A stretch of 64,000 bases of DNA from the NCBI RefSeq assembly GCF_900130125.1, contig NZ_FQXY01000009.1, forward strand, positions 907,760 to 971,759. Direction: 5' to 3'. This stretch comes from Bacteroides congonensis. Lineage in GTDB: Bacteria > Bacteroidota > Bacteroidia > Bacteroidales > Bacteroidaceae. Of the stretch, positions 43,493 to 51,214 are shown in pieces. The notes beneath the pieces are model-generated. The model saw nothing but the letters and a program-made list of their open reading frames with translations, was not told where the DNA came from and ran no database searches. The position numbers and the translations under genes are program-made. The stretch's first letter is position 1; the number at the start of each line of letters is the position of its first letter.

Positions 43493-43500
43493 CAAAGATA
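43493..43500 (-). promoter_or_regulatory. -7 element of the SGNH hydrolase gene
   Basis: TATCTTTG on the minus strand, exact TAnnTTTG, 36 bp before the ATG at 43457. The -33 box is unclear. Confidence 0.6.
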
Positions 43501-43596
43501 AAAAAATCTCTATAAACAGGTGGCTAAATGACGAATAACCGTTAAGGCAAGACTCATTTTTCTTAATCTATGTTATATAACATGCGTTTTTTCTTG

Positions 43597-43705
43597 GATT
43601 ATTTGCAGATATCGCAAAAGTCCGTATCTTTGCAATGTGTTTTTCATAGTATTAGATTTAAGGTTAACAAAGGTTGGAGCAAGGCGTTGCTCCTTTTTTT
43701 ATGTC
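43597..43705 (+). ncRNA. 109-bp promoter-terminator element, copy 2
   Basis: Same length and layout as the copy at 42532: TTTG (43602-43605), 19 bp, TATCTTTG (43625-43632), a transcribed stretch, then GGAGCAA/TTGCTCC (43676-43693) and seven T. The two copies differ at only a handful of bases, nearly all in the promoter spacer (TCCGGAAAG against TCGCAAAAG) and just after the -7 box; the transcribed part is almost unchanged, which suggests selection on the RNA. Confidence 0.75.
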
Positions 43706-43711
43706 TATAGG

Positions 43712-43742
43712 TTTGGAATCCTAAAAAAGAGTGGTATTTTTG
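43712..43742 (+). promoter_or_regulatory. Consensus Bacteroides promoter of the SanA/YdcF-type gene
   Basis: TTTG (43712-43715), exactly 19 bp, TATTTTTG (43735-43742). The ATG follows 17 bp later, so the leader is about 10 nt. Confidence 0.8.
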
Positions 43743-43758
43743 TAAACAAAAAAAATAG

Positions 43759-44406
43759 ATGAAACGCAAATTGCTTTATATAGCCTTAATATTCACTATT
43801 CTGTGTATTACCTGTATCATTGTGTGTAACAGAACAATAAAAAAACATACAACTTCCAAGATATATACAGAAGCAAGCATTATCCCCACGAATAAAGTCG
43901 GACTACTACTCGGCACTTCTCCCAAACTAAAGAATGGGAATAATAATCTATATTTCGACTATCGTATTCTCGCGGCTGTCGAACTATACAAAGCAGGAAA
44001 AATAAAATATATCCTTATCAGCGGCGACAATCGCAGAGAAGATTACAATGAGCCGGAAGAAATGAAAAAGGCACTCATGCAAAAAGGAATCCCCGAAAAG
44101 TTTATCTACTTAGATTATGCCGGCTTCCGTACGCTTGACTCTGTCATACGTGCCAAAGAGGTATTCGGACAAAATCAACTGACTATTATTTCCCAGCGCT
44201 TCCATAATGAACGTGCTATTTATCTAGCCGAAAAGAATGGAATAAATGCTATCGGTTATAATGCCAAAGACGTGAACGCCTATGCCGGACTGAAGACCAA
44301 TATCCGTGAATTACTTGCAAGAGTGAAAATGTTTATTGATTTAGCAATAGACAAACAGCCCCATTTCTTAGGGGGAAAGATTATAATTGGCAAGAAAAGC
44401 ATGTAA
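43759..44406 (+). CDS. SanA/YdcF (DUF218) family membrane-anchored protein
   Basis: A 215-residue protein with an N-terminal membrane anchor (LYIALIFTILCITCIIVC) and a DUF218 domain: VGLLLGTSPKLKNG, IKYILISGDNRREDYNEP, GIPEKFIYLDYAGFRTLDSV and IISQRFHNERAIYLA. SanA of E. coli affects envelope permeability and vancomycin resistance; YdcF-type proteins may act on envelope lipids or glycans. Function here is inferred from the family. Confidence 0.9.
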   Translation: MKRKLLYIALIFTILCITCIIVCNRTIKKHTTSKIYTEASIIPTNKVGLLLGTSPKLKNGNNNLYFDYRILAAVELYKAGKIKYILISGDNRREDYNEPEEMKKALMQKGIPEKFIYLDYAGFRTLDSVIRAKEVFGQNQLTIISQRFHNERAIYLAEKNGINAIGYNAKDVNAYAGLKTNIRELLARVKMFIDLAIDKQPHFLGGKIIIGKKSM

Positions 44407-44456
44407 AAGTTTCTTTATTCCAAAAGATAGATTTACCTTTACTGAAAAATCAGAAT

Positions 44457-44867
44457 ATGACAAAAATTACAGTTCAGAAAACAGACGTTACGATCTTAAA
44501 AATCAACGATACAGATTATATTTCCTTAACTGACATAGCTAAATACAAGACAACAGATGCCAACGCTGTTATTGCTAATTGGCTACGCAATAGAATGACT
44601 ATTGAATATTTAGGATTATGGGAGATATTGTATAACCCCAAATTTAAACCCCTCGAATTCGAGGGGTTTAGAAAGGAAGCAGGACTAAATGCATTTACTC
44701 TTTCACCTCAAAAATGGATAGAAACAACCGGTGCTATTGGAATTATATCCAAATCGGGAATACAGATGAGACACATTATCTTATTTTTTAGACAAAAGAA
44801 CATAAGAACAAAAAAGAAACATGGAAATAGAAAGTTTGATAAAAGCTATTATCCAGTGTGCTTATAA
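44457..44867 (+). pseudogene. KilA-N domain gene, truncated by an inserted GxxExxY element
   Basis: Residues 1-100 match the KilA-N DNA-binding domain (YISLTDIAKYKTTDANAVIANWLRNR, then EYLGLWEILYNPKFKPLEF and GLNAFTLSPQKWIETTGAIGI). Complete KilA-N proteins continue with a GGTYAHKDIAFEF-type segment; here the frame after SKSGIQ runs into unrelated sequence and stops at 44867, inside the next gene. The break coincides with the left inverted repeat of the GxxExxY element (44786). No remainder is found downstream. I call it a broken gene; a short functional product cannot be excluded. Confidence 0.7.
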
Positions 44868-45241
44868 TGTAAGAACACACCTTGCAGCAGGTTTTCTTGA
44901 AAATGTTTATCAGAAAGCATTGATGATAGAATTAAAAGAAAAGGGTATTCATGCAGATACAGAAACTCCTATAAATGTATATTACAAAAATGAAATTGTA
45001 GGAGAATTCAGAGCAGACATAATCGTAGAAGGAGAAATAATCATTGAACTTAAAGCGGTACAGCATCTTCTTCCTATACACGAAACCCAATTAGTAAATT
45101 ACTTAACCGCTACCAATACAGACCACGGCTTATTAATAAACTTTGGTGGTGAACGTATCGAAATAAAAAGAAAATTCAGAGAATATAAACATAAAAATAA
45201 CGCATAAGAAAAAATATGTTCTTTTGTTCTTATGTCTAAAA
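44786..45241. mobile_element. GxxExxY gene bounded by 25-bp inverted repeats
   Basis: The 25-bp sequence at 44786-44810 (TTTTAGACA, then AAGAACA twice at 8-bp spacing) is repeated in inverse orientation at 45217-45241 with 23 of 25 matches. The 456-bp segment between holds just one gene, 44821-45207. It interrupts a KilA-N gene on the left and overlaps the first possible start of the AlaX gene on the right. No target duplication is obvious. Interpreted as a possible small mobile or once-mobile unit; no transposase is encoded. Confidence 0.5.
44821..45207 (+). CDS. GxxExxY protein (PDDEXK nuclease-like)
   Basis: A 128-residue protein of the GxxExxY family. The name-giving motif is GFLENVYQKAL (about residue 27), followed by GEFRADIIVEGEIIIELKAV, in which D and ExK correspond to the PDDEXK nuclease core, and a final LVNYLTAT ... 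GLLINFG stretch. The biological role of the family is not known. It lies inside an inverted-repeat-bounded segment and overlaps the tail of the broken KilA-N frame by 47 bp. Confidence 0.88.
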   Translation: MEIESLIKAIIQCAYNVRTHLAAGFLENVYQKALMIELKEKGIHADTETPINVYYKNEIVGEFRADIIVEGEIIIELKAVQHLLPIHETQLVNYLTATNTDHGLLINFGGERIEIKRKFREYKHKNNA

Positions 45242-45261
45242 GCAATAAAAATTTGTCTATT

Positions 45262-45738
45262 ATGGAAATAAATCAAGCAGCCCCCAAATTTCAGGATGTG
45301 TCAATCGCACCTATGCATACAGCGGAGCATCTACTTAACGCTACCATGGTAAAGACCTTTGGTTGCCCGCGCTCCCGTAATGCCCATATAGAAAGAAAAA
45401 AGAGTAAGTGCGATTATATTCTTTCATCTTGCCCTACAGCGGAGCAGATACAATCTGTTGAAGATAAAGTGAATGAAGTTATCAGTCAGAATTTGCCGGT
45501 GACCATTGAATTTATGACGCATGAGCAGGCAAAAGACATCGTAGACCTCAGTAAACTGCCTGCTGATGCCAGCGAAACACTTCGTATCATTCGCATTGGA
45601 GATTACGATGCTTGTGCCTGTATAGGACTACACGTATCCAACACTTCAGAAGTGGGAACCTTCAAAATCATCAGTTATGATTATGATGAGGAAAGACAGA
45701 CGCTTAGACTAAGATTCAAACTAATCGGTAAGAAGTAA
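45262..45738 (+). CDS. AlaX-like alanyl-tRNA editing protein
   Basis: A 158-residue protein similar to the editing (SAD) domain of alanyl-tRNA synthetase, which clears Ser or Gly mischarged on tRNA(Ala). Zinc ligands appear as HTAEH near the start and CACIGLH later; TIEFMTHEQAKDIVDLSKLP lies between. A longer frame begins at 45232, but that ATG lies within the right inverted repeat of the neighbouring element; the ATG at 45262 (MEINQAAPKFQDV) is preferred. Confidence 0.85.
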   Translation: MEINQAAPKFQDVSIAPMHTAEHLLNATMVKTFGCPRSRNAHIERKKSKCDYILSSCPTAEQIQSVEDKVNEVISQNLPVTIEFMTHEQAKDIVDLSKLPADASETLRIIRIGDYDACACIGLHVSNTSEVGTFKIISYDYDEERQTLRLRFKLIGKK

Positions 45739-45863
45739 GCAGATTATCAAATTAATATCTATCTTATATAAAATAAATAAAAACAGGATACATTTTGTCA
45801 CCGAACAAGTAAAATTGGCATTATATAAATGACAAATAGACAATTTCAGTCTCAAAAATCTTA

Positions 45864-45879
45864 TGGCATGAGGTTTGCA
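45864..45879 (+). promoter_or_regulatory. Putative sigma-54 promoter of hsp20
   Basis: TGGCATGAGGTTTGCA has the -24 GG and -12 GC exactly 12 bp apart, as in TGGCAC-N5-TTGCA. It is 132 bp before the hsp20 ATG. No good TAnnTTTG element was seen in this gap. Sigma-54 is present in Bacteroides, but its regulon there is poorly mapped, so this is a prediction. Confidence 0.5.
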
Positions 45880-46010
45880 TATTTAAGAGTGAATGACGGT
45901 TCAAGAACTGACGGTGAAAATCGGGATAATTCCTGTCACCGGAAGTGAAAGTTCCGAAGTCCAAAATTGAATTAATTGAATGTTTAACTTAAAGATAGGA
46001 GACTAAAATT

Positions 46011-46439
46011 ATGATGCCTGTTAGAAGAACTCAAAGTTGGTTACCAAGTATCTTTAATGATTTCTTTGATAACGATTGGATGGTAAAAGCAAATGCTACC
46101 GCACCTGCAATTAATGTTTTGGAAACAGAAAAGGAATACAAAGTAGAACTGGCTGCTCCGGGCATGACGAAGGATGATTTCAATGTCCGCATTGATGAAG
46201 ACAACAACCTCGTCATCAGCATGGAGAAGAAGACTGAAAACAAAGAGGAGAAGAAAGATGGTCGCTATCTGCGCCGTGAATTCTCATACTCCAAGTTCCA
46301 GCAGACAATGATTCTACCGGATAATGTAGACAAAGAAAAAATTGCCGCATCCGTAGATAATGGCGTTCTGAATATTGAACTTCCCAAACTCTCTGAAGAA
46401 GAAGTGAAGAAGCCCAATAGACAAATTGAAATAAAATAA
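46011..46439 (+). CDS. Small heat-shock protein, Hsp20/alpha-crystallin family
   Basis: A 142-residue chaperone that holds unfolding proteins. It opens MMPVRRTQSWLPSIFNDFFD, the alpha-crystallin domain runs from about residue 34 (NVLETEKEYKVELAAPGMTK) to 130 (VDNGVLNIELPKL), and it ends with the basic-tail KPNRQIEIK carrying an I-x-I motif used for oligomer assembly. A sigma-54-like promoter and a long leader precede it, and a strong bidirectional terminator follows. Confidence 0.94.
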   Translation: MMPVRRTQSWLPSIFNDFFDNDWMVKANATAPAINVLETEKEYKVELAAPGMTKDDFNVRIDEDNNLVISMEKKTENKEEKKDGRYLRREFSYSKFQQTMILPDNVDKEKIAASVDNGVLNIELPKLSEEEVKKPNRQIEIK

Positions 46440-46481
46440 TACAGTAACCAACTTATCACCGGAAACGGTGATAGAAAAAAT

Positions 46482-46524
46482 AAAGACAGCTCTTTCCGAT
46501 AGATGGAAAACGAGCTGTCTTTTT
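46482..46524. terminator. Bidirectional terminator between hsp20 and the ABC operon
   Basis: AAAGACAGCTC (46482-46492) pairs with GAGCTGTCTTT (46512-46522), with an inner TTTCC/GGAAA stem, and T or A tracts on both sides. It lies between convergent genes. Confidence 0.9.
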
Positions 46525-46545
46525 ATATACTTACAGGTATATCCT

Positions 46546-47661
46546 TTATTGATTCTTCCGGTAACTAACCACCGCCCAACTATTAAACACAACTGCAAAG
46601 AACAGCAATATTCCCAACTGTGGCAATAAATCAAAGAACCCGCTTCCTTTGAGATATACCATCCGCATCACTTCCATAAAATAACGCAAGGGATTCAACA
46701 TGGTAATCCATTGTGCCCATTCCGGCATACTGCTGATCGGAGTGAACAACCCGCTCATCAATATCAGAATCAACAGACAGAACCACATCACAAACATCGA
46801 CTGCTGCATCGTAGTTGAATAATTGGAAATAACAAGTCCGAAACCGGACATCACCAATACAAAAAGAACCGCAAAGAAGTAAATCACTGCAAAATGCCCG
46901 ACAGGCACTATGCCATAAATCAGCCATGCCAACAGGAAACATAAAGTCAGTACTATGAACCCAATCAACCAGTAAGGCAGCAGTTTGGCTATAATAAAAA
47001 TGAACTTCGGAACCGGTGTTACATTGATTTGTTCAATCGTCCCCACCTCCTTTTCGCTAACCACATTCAAGGCAGGCAGAAATCCGCAAATCAATGTCAG
47101 CAACATAACCATCAATGCCGGAATCATGTATAGCTTATAATTCAAATTCGGATTAAACAATCCCTGAGTATCAATGCGGATAGAAGGAAAAGCACCGGAA
47201 ACAGCAGCAGCTTCAGGACGTTCCGAACGCAATTCGGCAGCATAATCATTAACTATAGAAGCCAAGTAAGAACTTCCAAGTCCCCCCTTCGTCCCATTCA
47301 CCGCATTGGCAGCAATTAAGATATGAGCATCTTCACCATTCATCCAATCCCGTTCCAGATGCCCCGGAATCTCCATTACAATATCCGCCGTTCCGGTTTC
47401 AATATTCCGGAGACCTTCTTCATAAGAAGCCGGCACTTCCACCAAACGAAAATAAGTGGAAGCGGCAATTTTATTTACTAATCGTTGAGAGATAGCCGAA
47501 TGGTCATTATCCACTATATTCAACTGGATATTCTTGATTTCCAAGTTCACAGCCCAAGGCATCAGCAGCATAATCATGCATGGAAACACAAGAATCAATT
47601 TCGGCAGAAACGAATTGCGGAGCAACTGTTTAAACTCTTTTTCTATCAGGAACTTTATCAT
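46546..47661 (-). CDS. ABC-2 type exporter permease
   Basis: A 371-residue inner-membrane permease. One N-terminal helix (LPKLILVFPCMIMLLMPWAV) is followed by a large periplasmic domain and five C-terminal helices with the ABC-2 motif EKEVGTIEQINVTPV just before helix 2. It resembles YbhR/YhhJ. It is the last of five genes (TolC, HlyD, ATPase, two permeases) and is 25 bp downstream of its paralogue, with which it probably forms the heterodimeric channel. Confidence 0.92.
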   Translation of the reverse strand: MIKFLIEKEFKQLLRNSFLPKLILVFPCMIMLLMPWAVNLEIKNIQLNIVDNDHSAISQRLVNKIAASTYFRLVEVPASYEEGLRNIETGTADIVMEIPGHLERDWMNGEDAHILIAANAVNGTKGGLGSSYLASIVNDYAAELRSERPEAAAVSGAFPSIRIDTQGLFNPNLNYKLYMIPALMVMLLTLICGFLPALNVVSEKEVGTIEQINVTPVPKFIFIIAKLLPYWLIGFIVLTLCFLLAWLIYGIVPVGHFAVIYFFAVLFVLVMSGFGLVISNYSTTMQQSMFVMWFCLLILILMSGLFTPISSMPEWAQWITMLNPLRYFMEVMRMVYLKGSGFFDLLPQLGILLFFAVVFNSWAVVSYRKNQ

Positions 47662-47686
47662 AAATAATTCTCCATTTAGCCCATTA

Positions 47687-48796
47687 TTATTCCAACCGGT
47701 ACTTGAATTTCTTGAAGCTGACCGTTATAAGCACCGTCGCCATCAACAATAAAATACCAATCTCCTTCACTACAAATAGAACCGGAACACCCTCAATCAT
47801 CAACTTCCGTACCGCCTGGATATACCAACGTGCCGGAAGTATATCTGAAATCCACTGAAGTATCAACGGCATACTCTCAACAGGGAAAATCATCCCCGAC
47901 AAAAGCATCGTGGGCATCATCAGCATCAAACCCGATACCAACATAGCGGCAACCTGTGTCTGTGTGACCGATGAAATCAGCAATCCCAAAGCCAGGGATA
48001 CGAAGATAAACAACAAAGACACCGTTATCAACCAAAACAAACTTCCCATCACCGGAACATCAAGTACAAAGACCGAAAGCAGCAGAATCGTTATCAGATT
48101 GACAAATGACAAAACAAAATAAGGTACAGCTTTTGCCAAAATAATGAATAATGGCTTCACGGGCGAAACCAACAGCACCTCCATCGTACCCGTTTCTTTC
48201 TCGCGAACAATAGAAATAGAAGTCATCATGGCACAAATCAGCATCAGAATCAGTCCCATCACTCCGGGCACAAAATTATAAGCGCTCTTCATCTGAGGAT
48301 TATACAGCAGTTTGATGTCAGGAATCAGACGGGCAGCCGAAACATTCGGTGGCAACATCTCCTGCCCCACCATAGAAATAATTCCGGTCGCATAATTTAC
48401 CTGCGAAGTCGACATATTCGGATCCGTCGCATCTACAATCAACTGCACACGGGCATCGCCCGCATAAAGCCCGTCCATAAAACGTTTACCGAAAACGATT
48501 GCCATATCGACCTCACTTTTCAGAAAGGCAGCCTCCATCTCCTGCGGCGAATGAAAACGGGCGGTAACAGTAAAGTACTCACTGGCATCCAGACGATCAA
48601 TGATTTTCCGTGTCACCATATCATTCGAAGGATCGAGCACCGCCAACCGAACATTCCTGACTTCCGTGCTGATGGCGAAACCAAACAAGATAATCTGTAT
48701 CACGGGCATCCCCAACAGAATCAGCATCGTTCGTCGGTCACGAAAAATATGATAAAACTCTTTCTTTACAAAAGCTATAAACTGTCTCATAATCAA
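47687..48796 (-). CDS. ABC-2 type exporter permease
   Basis: A 369-residue permease with the same layout as the next gene: one N-terminal helix (MLILLGMPVIQIILFGFAI), a periplasmic domain to about residue 165, then five helices and the motif EKETGTMEVLLVSPV. It resembles YbhS. The start overlaps the stop of the ATPase gene by 4 bp, indicating coupled translation. Confidence 0.92.
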   Translation of the reverse strand: MIMRQFIAFVKKEFYHIFRDRRTMLILLGMPVIQIILFGFAISTEVRNVRLAVLDPSNDMVTRKIIDRLDASEYFTVTARFHSPQEMEAAFLKSEVDMAIVFGKRFMDGLYAGDARVQLIVDATDPNMSTSQVNYATGIISMVGQEMLPPNVSAARLIPDIKLLYNPQMKSAYNFVPGVMGLILMLICAMMTSISIVREKETGTMEVLLVSPVKPLFIILAKAVPYFVLSFVNLITILLLSVFVLDVPVMGSLFWLITVSLLFIFVSLALGLLISSVTQTQVAAMLVSGLMLMMPTMLLSGMIFPVESMPLILQWISDILPARWYIQAVRKLMIEGVPVLFVVKEIGILLLMATVLITVSFKKFKYRLE

Positions 48797-50271
48797 TCTG
48801 CTTTACGCACCGCATCGCGGGCTAATTTTTGGAAAACATCATCCATCGTTTCCACTCCGAACTGCTGCTTCAGACGAACAGGTGTATCAAGCGCTTTAAT
48901 CTGCCCGTCCACCATGATAGAAATCCGGTTACAGTATTCCGCCTCATCCATATAATGCGTAGTCACAAATACTGTGATTCCCTGGTCGGCAGCCTGATAA
49001 ATCAACTCCCAAAACTGCCTTCGCGTAGCAGGATCCACTCCACCGGTAGGTTCATCCAGAAAGACGATTCTTGGTTCGTGAAAGATTGAAACCGAAAAAG
49101 CCAGTTTCTGTTTCCACCCCAAAGGCAGGCTTTTCACTAAAGTATCCCGTTCGTCAGAGAACCCCAAACGTTCCAACAGTTCTTCCGTCTTTCGTTCTAT
49201 CTCCTGTTCTTCCATTCCATAGATTCCGGCAAACAGGCGGATATTCTCCCAGACTTTCAAATCTTCATATAAAGAGAACTTCTGACTCATGTATCCGATA
49301 TGCTTCTTCACCTGTTCAGCTTCCCGGAAAATGTCATATCCCGCAATTTTCCCTACACCCGATGTCGGCTTGCTCAATCCGCAAAGCATACGCATAGCGG
49401 TTGTCTTCCCTGCTCCGTTAGCACCCAGAAAGCCAAAGATTTCTCCGCGGTTCACCTGAAAGGATATATGGTCTACTGCCATAAAGTTCCCGAAACATTT
49501 TGTCAGCTGGTCTACTTCAATCACAGGCGTCGCCTCATGCCGTACTTCCTCCCGTTCCAACGAAGGCGGACAAAGGATAGAAGCGAATCGTCGGAGAATA
49601 CGTTCAGGTGTGTCAATGCCATGAATCTGTCCATGATTGATGAAAGCAATCCGGTCACACTGACGGGCTTCGTCCATAATAGGAGTTGAAACGATAATCG
49701 TAATTCCCTGCAGCCTTAAATTCCTGAGCATTTGCCAGAACTCTTTACGCGACACAGGATCTACACCGGTAGTAGGTTCATCCAAAAATAAAATATCCGG
49801 TTTATGAATCAACGCGCAACTTAATGCCAGTTTCTGTTTCATACCACCCGACAAAGCACCTGCCCTTCTCTTCTTGAACGGTTCTATCTGCTGATAAATA
49901 TCCTTGATTAAATCATAATTTTCCTGAATAGTCGTATGGAATACCGTAGCGAAAAACTCCAGGTTTTCTTCCACCGAGAGATCCTGATAGAGCGAAAAGC
50001 GACCGGGCATATATCCTACCCGCGTACGAATCTGCTTGTAGTCTGAATCTACATCCAGTCCGCCGACAGTTGCCGTACCCTTATCAGCCAGCAATAGAGT
50101 AGTCAGGATACGAAACAAGGTACTCTTTCCCGCACCGTCAGGCCCAATCAGCCCGAAGATTTCTCCCTGCTCCACTGCAAAAGAAACTCCTTTCAGCGCT
50201 TCCACCTTTCCATAACTTTTGCTGACTTCTTCCACCACCACTATGGGTTCTCTTCCATCCGCCCCTTTCAT
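48793..50271 (-). CDS. Double ABC ATPase of an export complex (YbhF-like)
   Basis: A 492-residue fusion of two nucleotide-binding domains. Walker A sequences are GPDGAGKST (near residue 43) and GANGAGKTT (near 280); signature motifs are ALSGGMKQKLALS in the first and SLPLGWKQKLAFS in the second, where the canonical LSGG is changed to LPLG. Walker B is LFLDEPTTGVDP and VFLDEPTGGVDP. Two unequal sites are usual in such exporters. It energises export through the two permeases and the TolC/HlyD pair. A 15-bp gap separates it from the HlyD gene. Confidence 0.93.
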   Translation of the reverse strand: MKGADGREPIVVVEEVSKSYGKVEALKGVSFAVEQGEIFGLIGPDGAGKSTLFRILTTLLLADKGTATVGGLDVDSDYKQIRTRVGYMPGRFSLYQDLSVEENLEFFATVFHTTIQENYDLIKDIYQQIEPFKKRRAGALSGGMKQKLALSCALIHKPDILFLDEPTTGVDPVSRKEFWQMLRNLRLQGITIIVSTPIMDEARQCDRIAFINHGQIHGIDTPERILRRFASILCPPSLEREEVRHEATPVIEVDQLTKCFGNFMAVDHISFQVNRGEIFGFLGANGAGKTTAMRMLCGLSKPTSGVGKIAGYDIFREAEQVKKHIGYMSQKFSLYEDLKVWENIRLFAGIYGMEEQEIERKTEELLERLGFSDERDTLVKSLPLGWKQKLAFSVSIFHEPRIVFLDEPTGGVDPATRRQFWELIYQAADQGITVFVTTHYMDEAEYCNRISIMVDGQIKALDTPVRLKQQFGVETMDDVFQKLARDAVRKAD

Positions 50272-50286
50272 CTGAATTTCCTCTTT

Positions 50287-51198
50287 TTAATTCCCAACTT
50301 TCATTTTCACTCCACCATACATGCCTATCTTCAGCGCTCCATCATTCTTCACAGCTATCTTCACCGCATAGACCAAATTAGCACGTTCATTTTTTGTCAG
50401 AATAGTCTTGGGGGTAAATTCCGAACGGTCGGAAATCCAAGTAATCACACCCGGATAGGCCTTCTGCTCCGAATTTCCATAATCGGCATAAACAGTCACC
50501 TTATCTCCCAACTTCACCTGTGACAACTGTTCGGAAGTGATATAAGCCCGCAGGTACATTCCATCCGTTTCCGCCACCTTAAACAACGGTCTGCCGACAG
50601 ATGCCAGTTCACCGGCTTCCGCATATTTTGCCAGCACCGTACCTTCAATAGGCGACTGAATGTGGCATTTATCCAACTGGTCTTCCACCTGCGCCACTTG
50701 TATGGCTACTGAATTTCCCTGTTCCGTCAGACTGTTCGTACTGTTCAGCAATGATGATTCCTGTGCTGCAAGCTGTCTTTCGAGCAATTTGACTTGTGCA
50801 TCCCAGTCGTCCAACTGTTTCTGATTGGCCGCACCCGCAGCAAGCAAGTTCTCCACCCGCTTCTTTTCACGTTCGGCCGTAGCAATCTGCTGTTTGGTAG
50901 CGGCAATCTGTTTGGCAAGATCCGGACGCTGACTTTCCACAGATTTCATACTGGCTTCCAGTTGCAACTTCTTCAGATATAACTGTACCGTATCGACCAA
51001 TCCCACTTCCTCACCTGCTTTTAACCTTGTCCCTTCCTCTATATCCAGTTTCAGCAATTTTCCGGCAGCTTCGGCAGAAACAATGACTTCCGTTGCTTCA
51101 AACGTACCGGTAGCGTCATAATCAGGCGTTCCGTTTCCACAGGCGGATAACATTACCAATGCCATCCCCCACATTCCTATCTTTGTTATTCCTTTCAT
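50287..51198 (-). CDS. HlyD-family membrane fusion lipoprotein
   Basis: A 303-residue periplasmic adaptor. The lipobox LSAC is at residues 17-20, so it is likely lipid-anchored. A biotinyl-lipoyl half (EVIVSAEAAGKLLKLDIEEG) is split by a long coiled coil (residues about 75-175) and completed by IQSPIEGTVLAKYAEAGELA, followed by a beta-barrel domain. It bridges the inner-membrane ABC exporter and the TolC-like channel; it resembles YbhG. Confidence 0.92.
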   Translation of the reverse strand: MKGITKIGMWGMALVMLSACGNGTPDYDATGTFEATEVIVSAEAAGKLLKLDIEEGTRLKAGEEVGLVDTVQLYLKKLQLEASMKSVESQRPDLAKQIAATKQQIATAEREKKRVENLLAAGAANQKQLDDWDAQVKLLERQLAAQESSLLNSTNSLTEQGNSVAIQVAQVEDQLDKCHIQSPIEGTVLAKYAEAGELASVGRPLFKVAETDGMYLRAYITSEQLSQVKLGDKVTVYADYGNSEQKAYPGVITWISDRSEFTPKTILTKNERANLVYAVKIAVKNDGALKIGMYGGVKMKVGN

Positions 51199-51214
51199 AT
51201 CCTGAGAAGTTATT

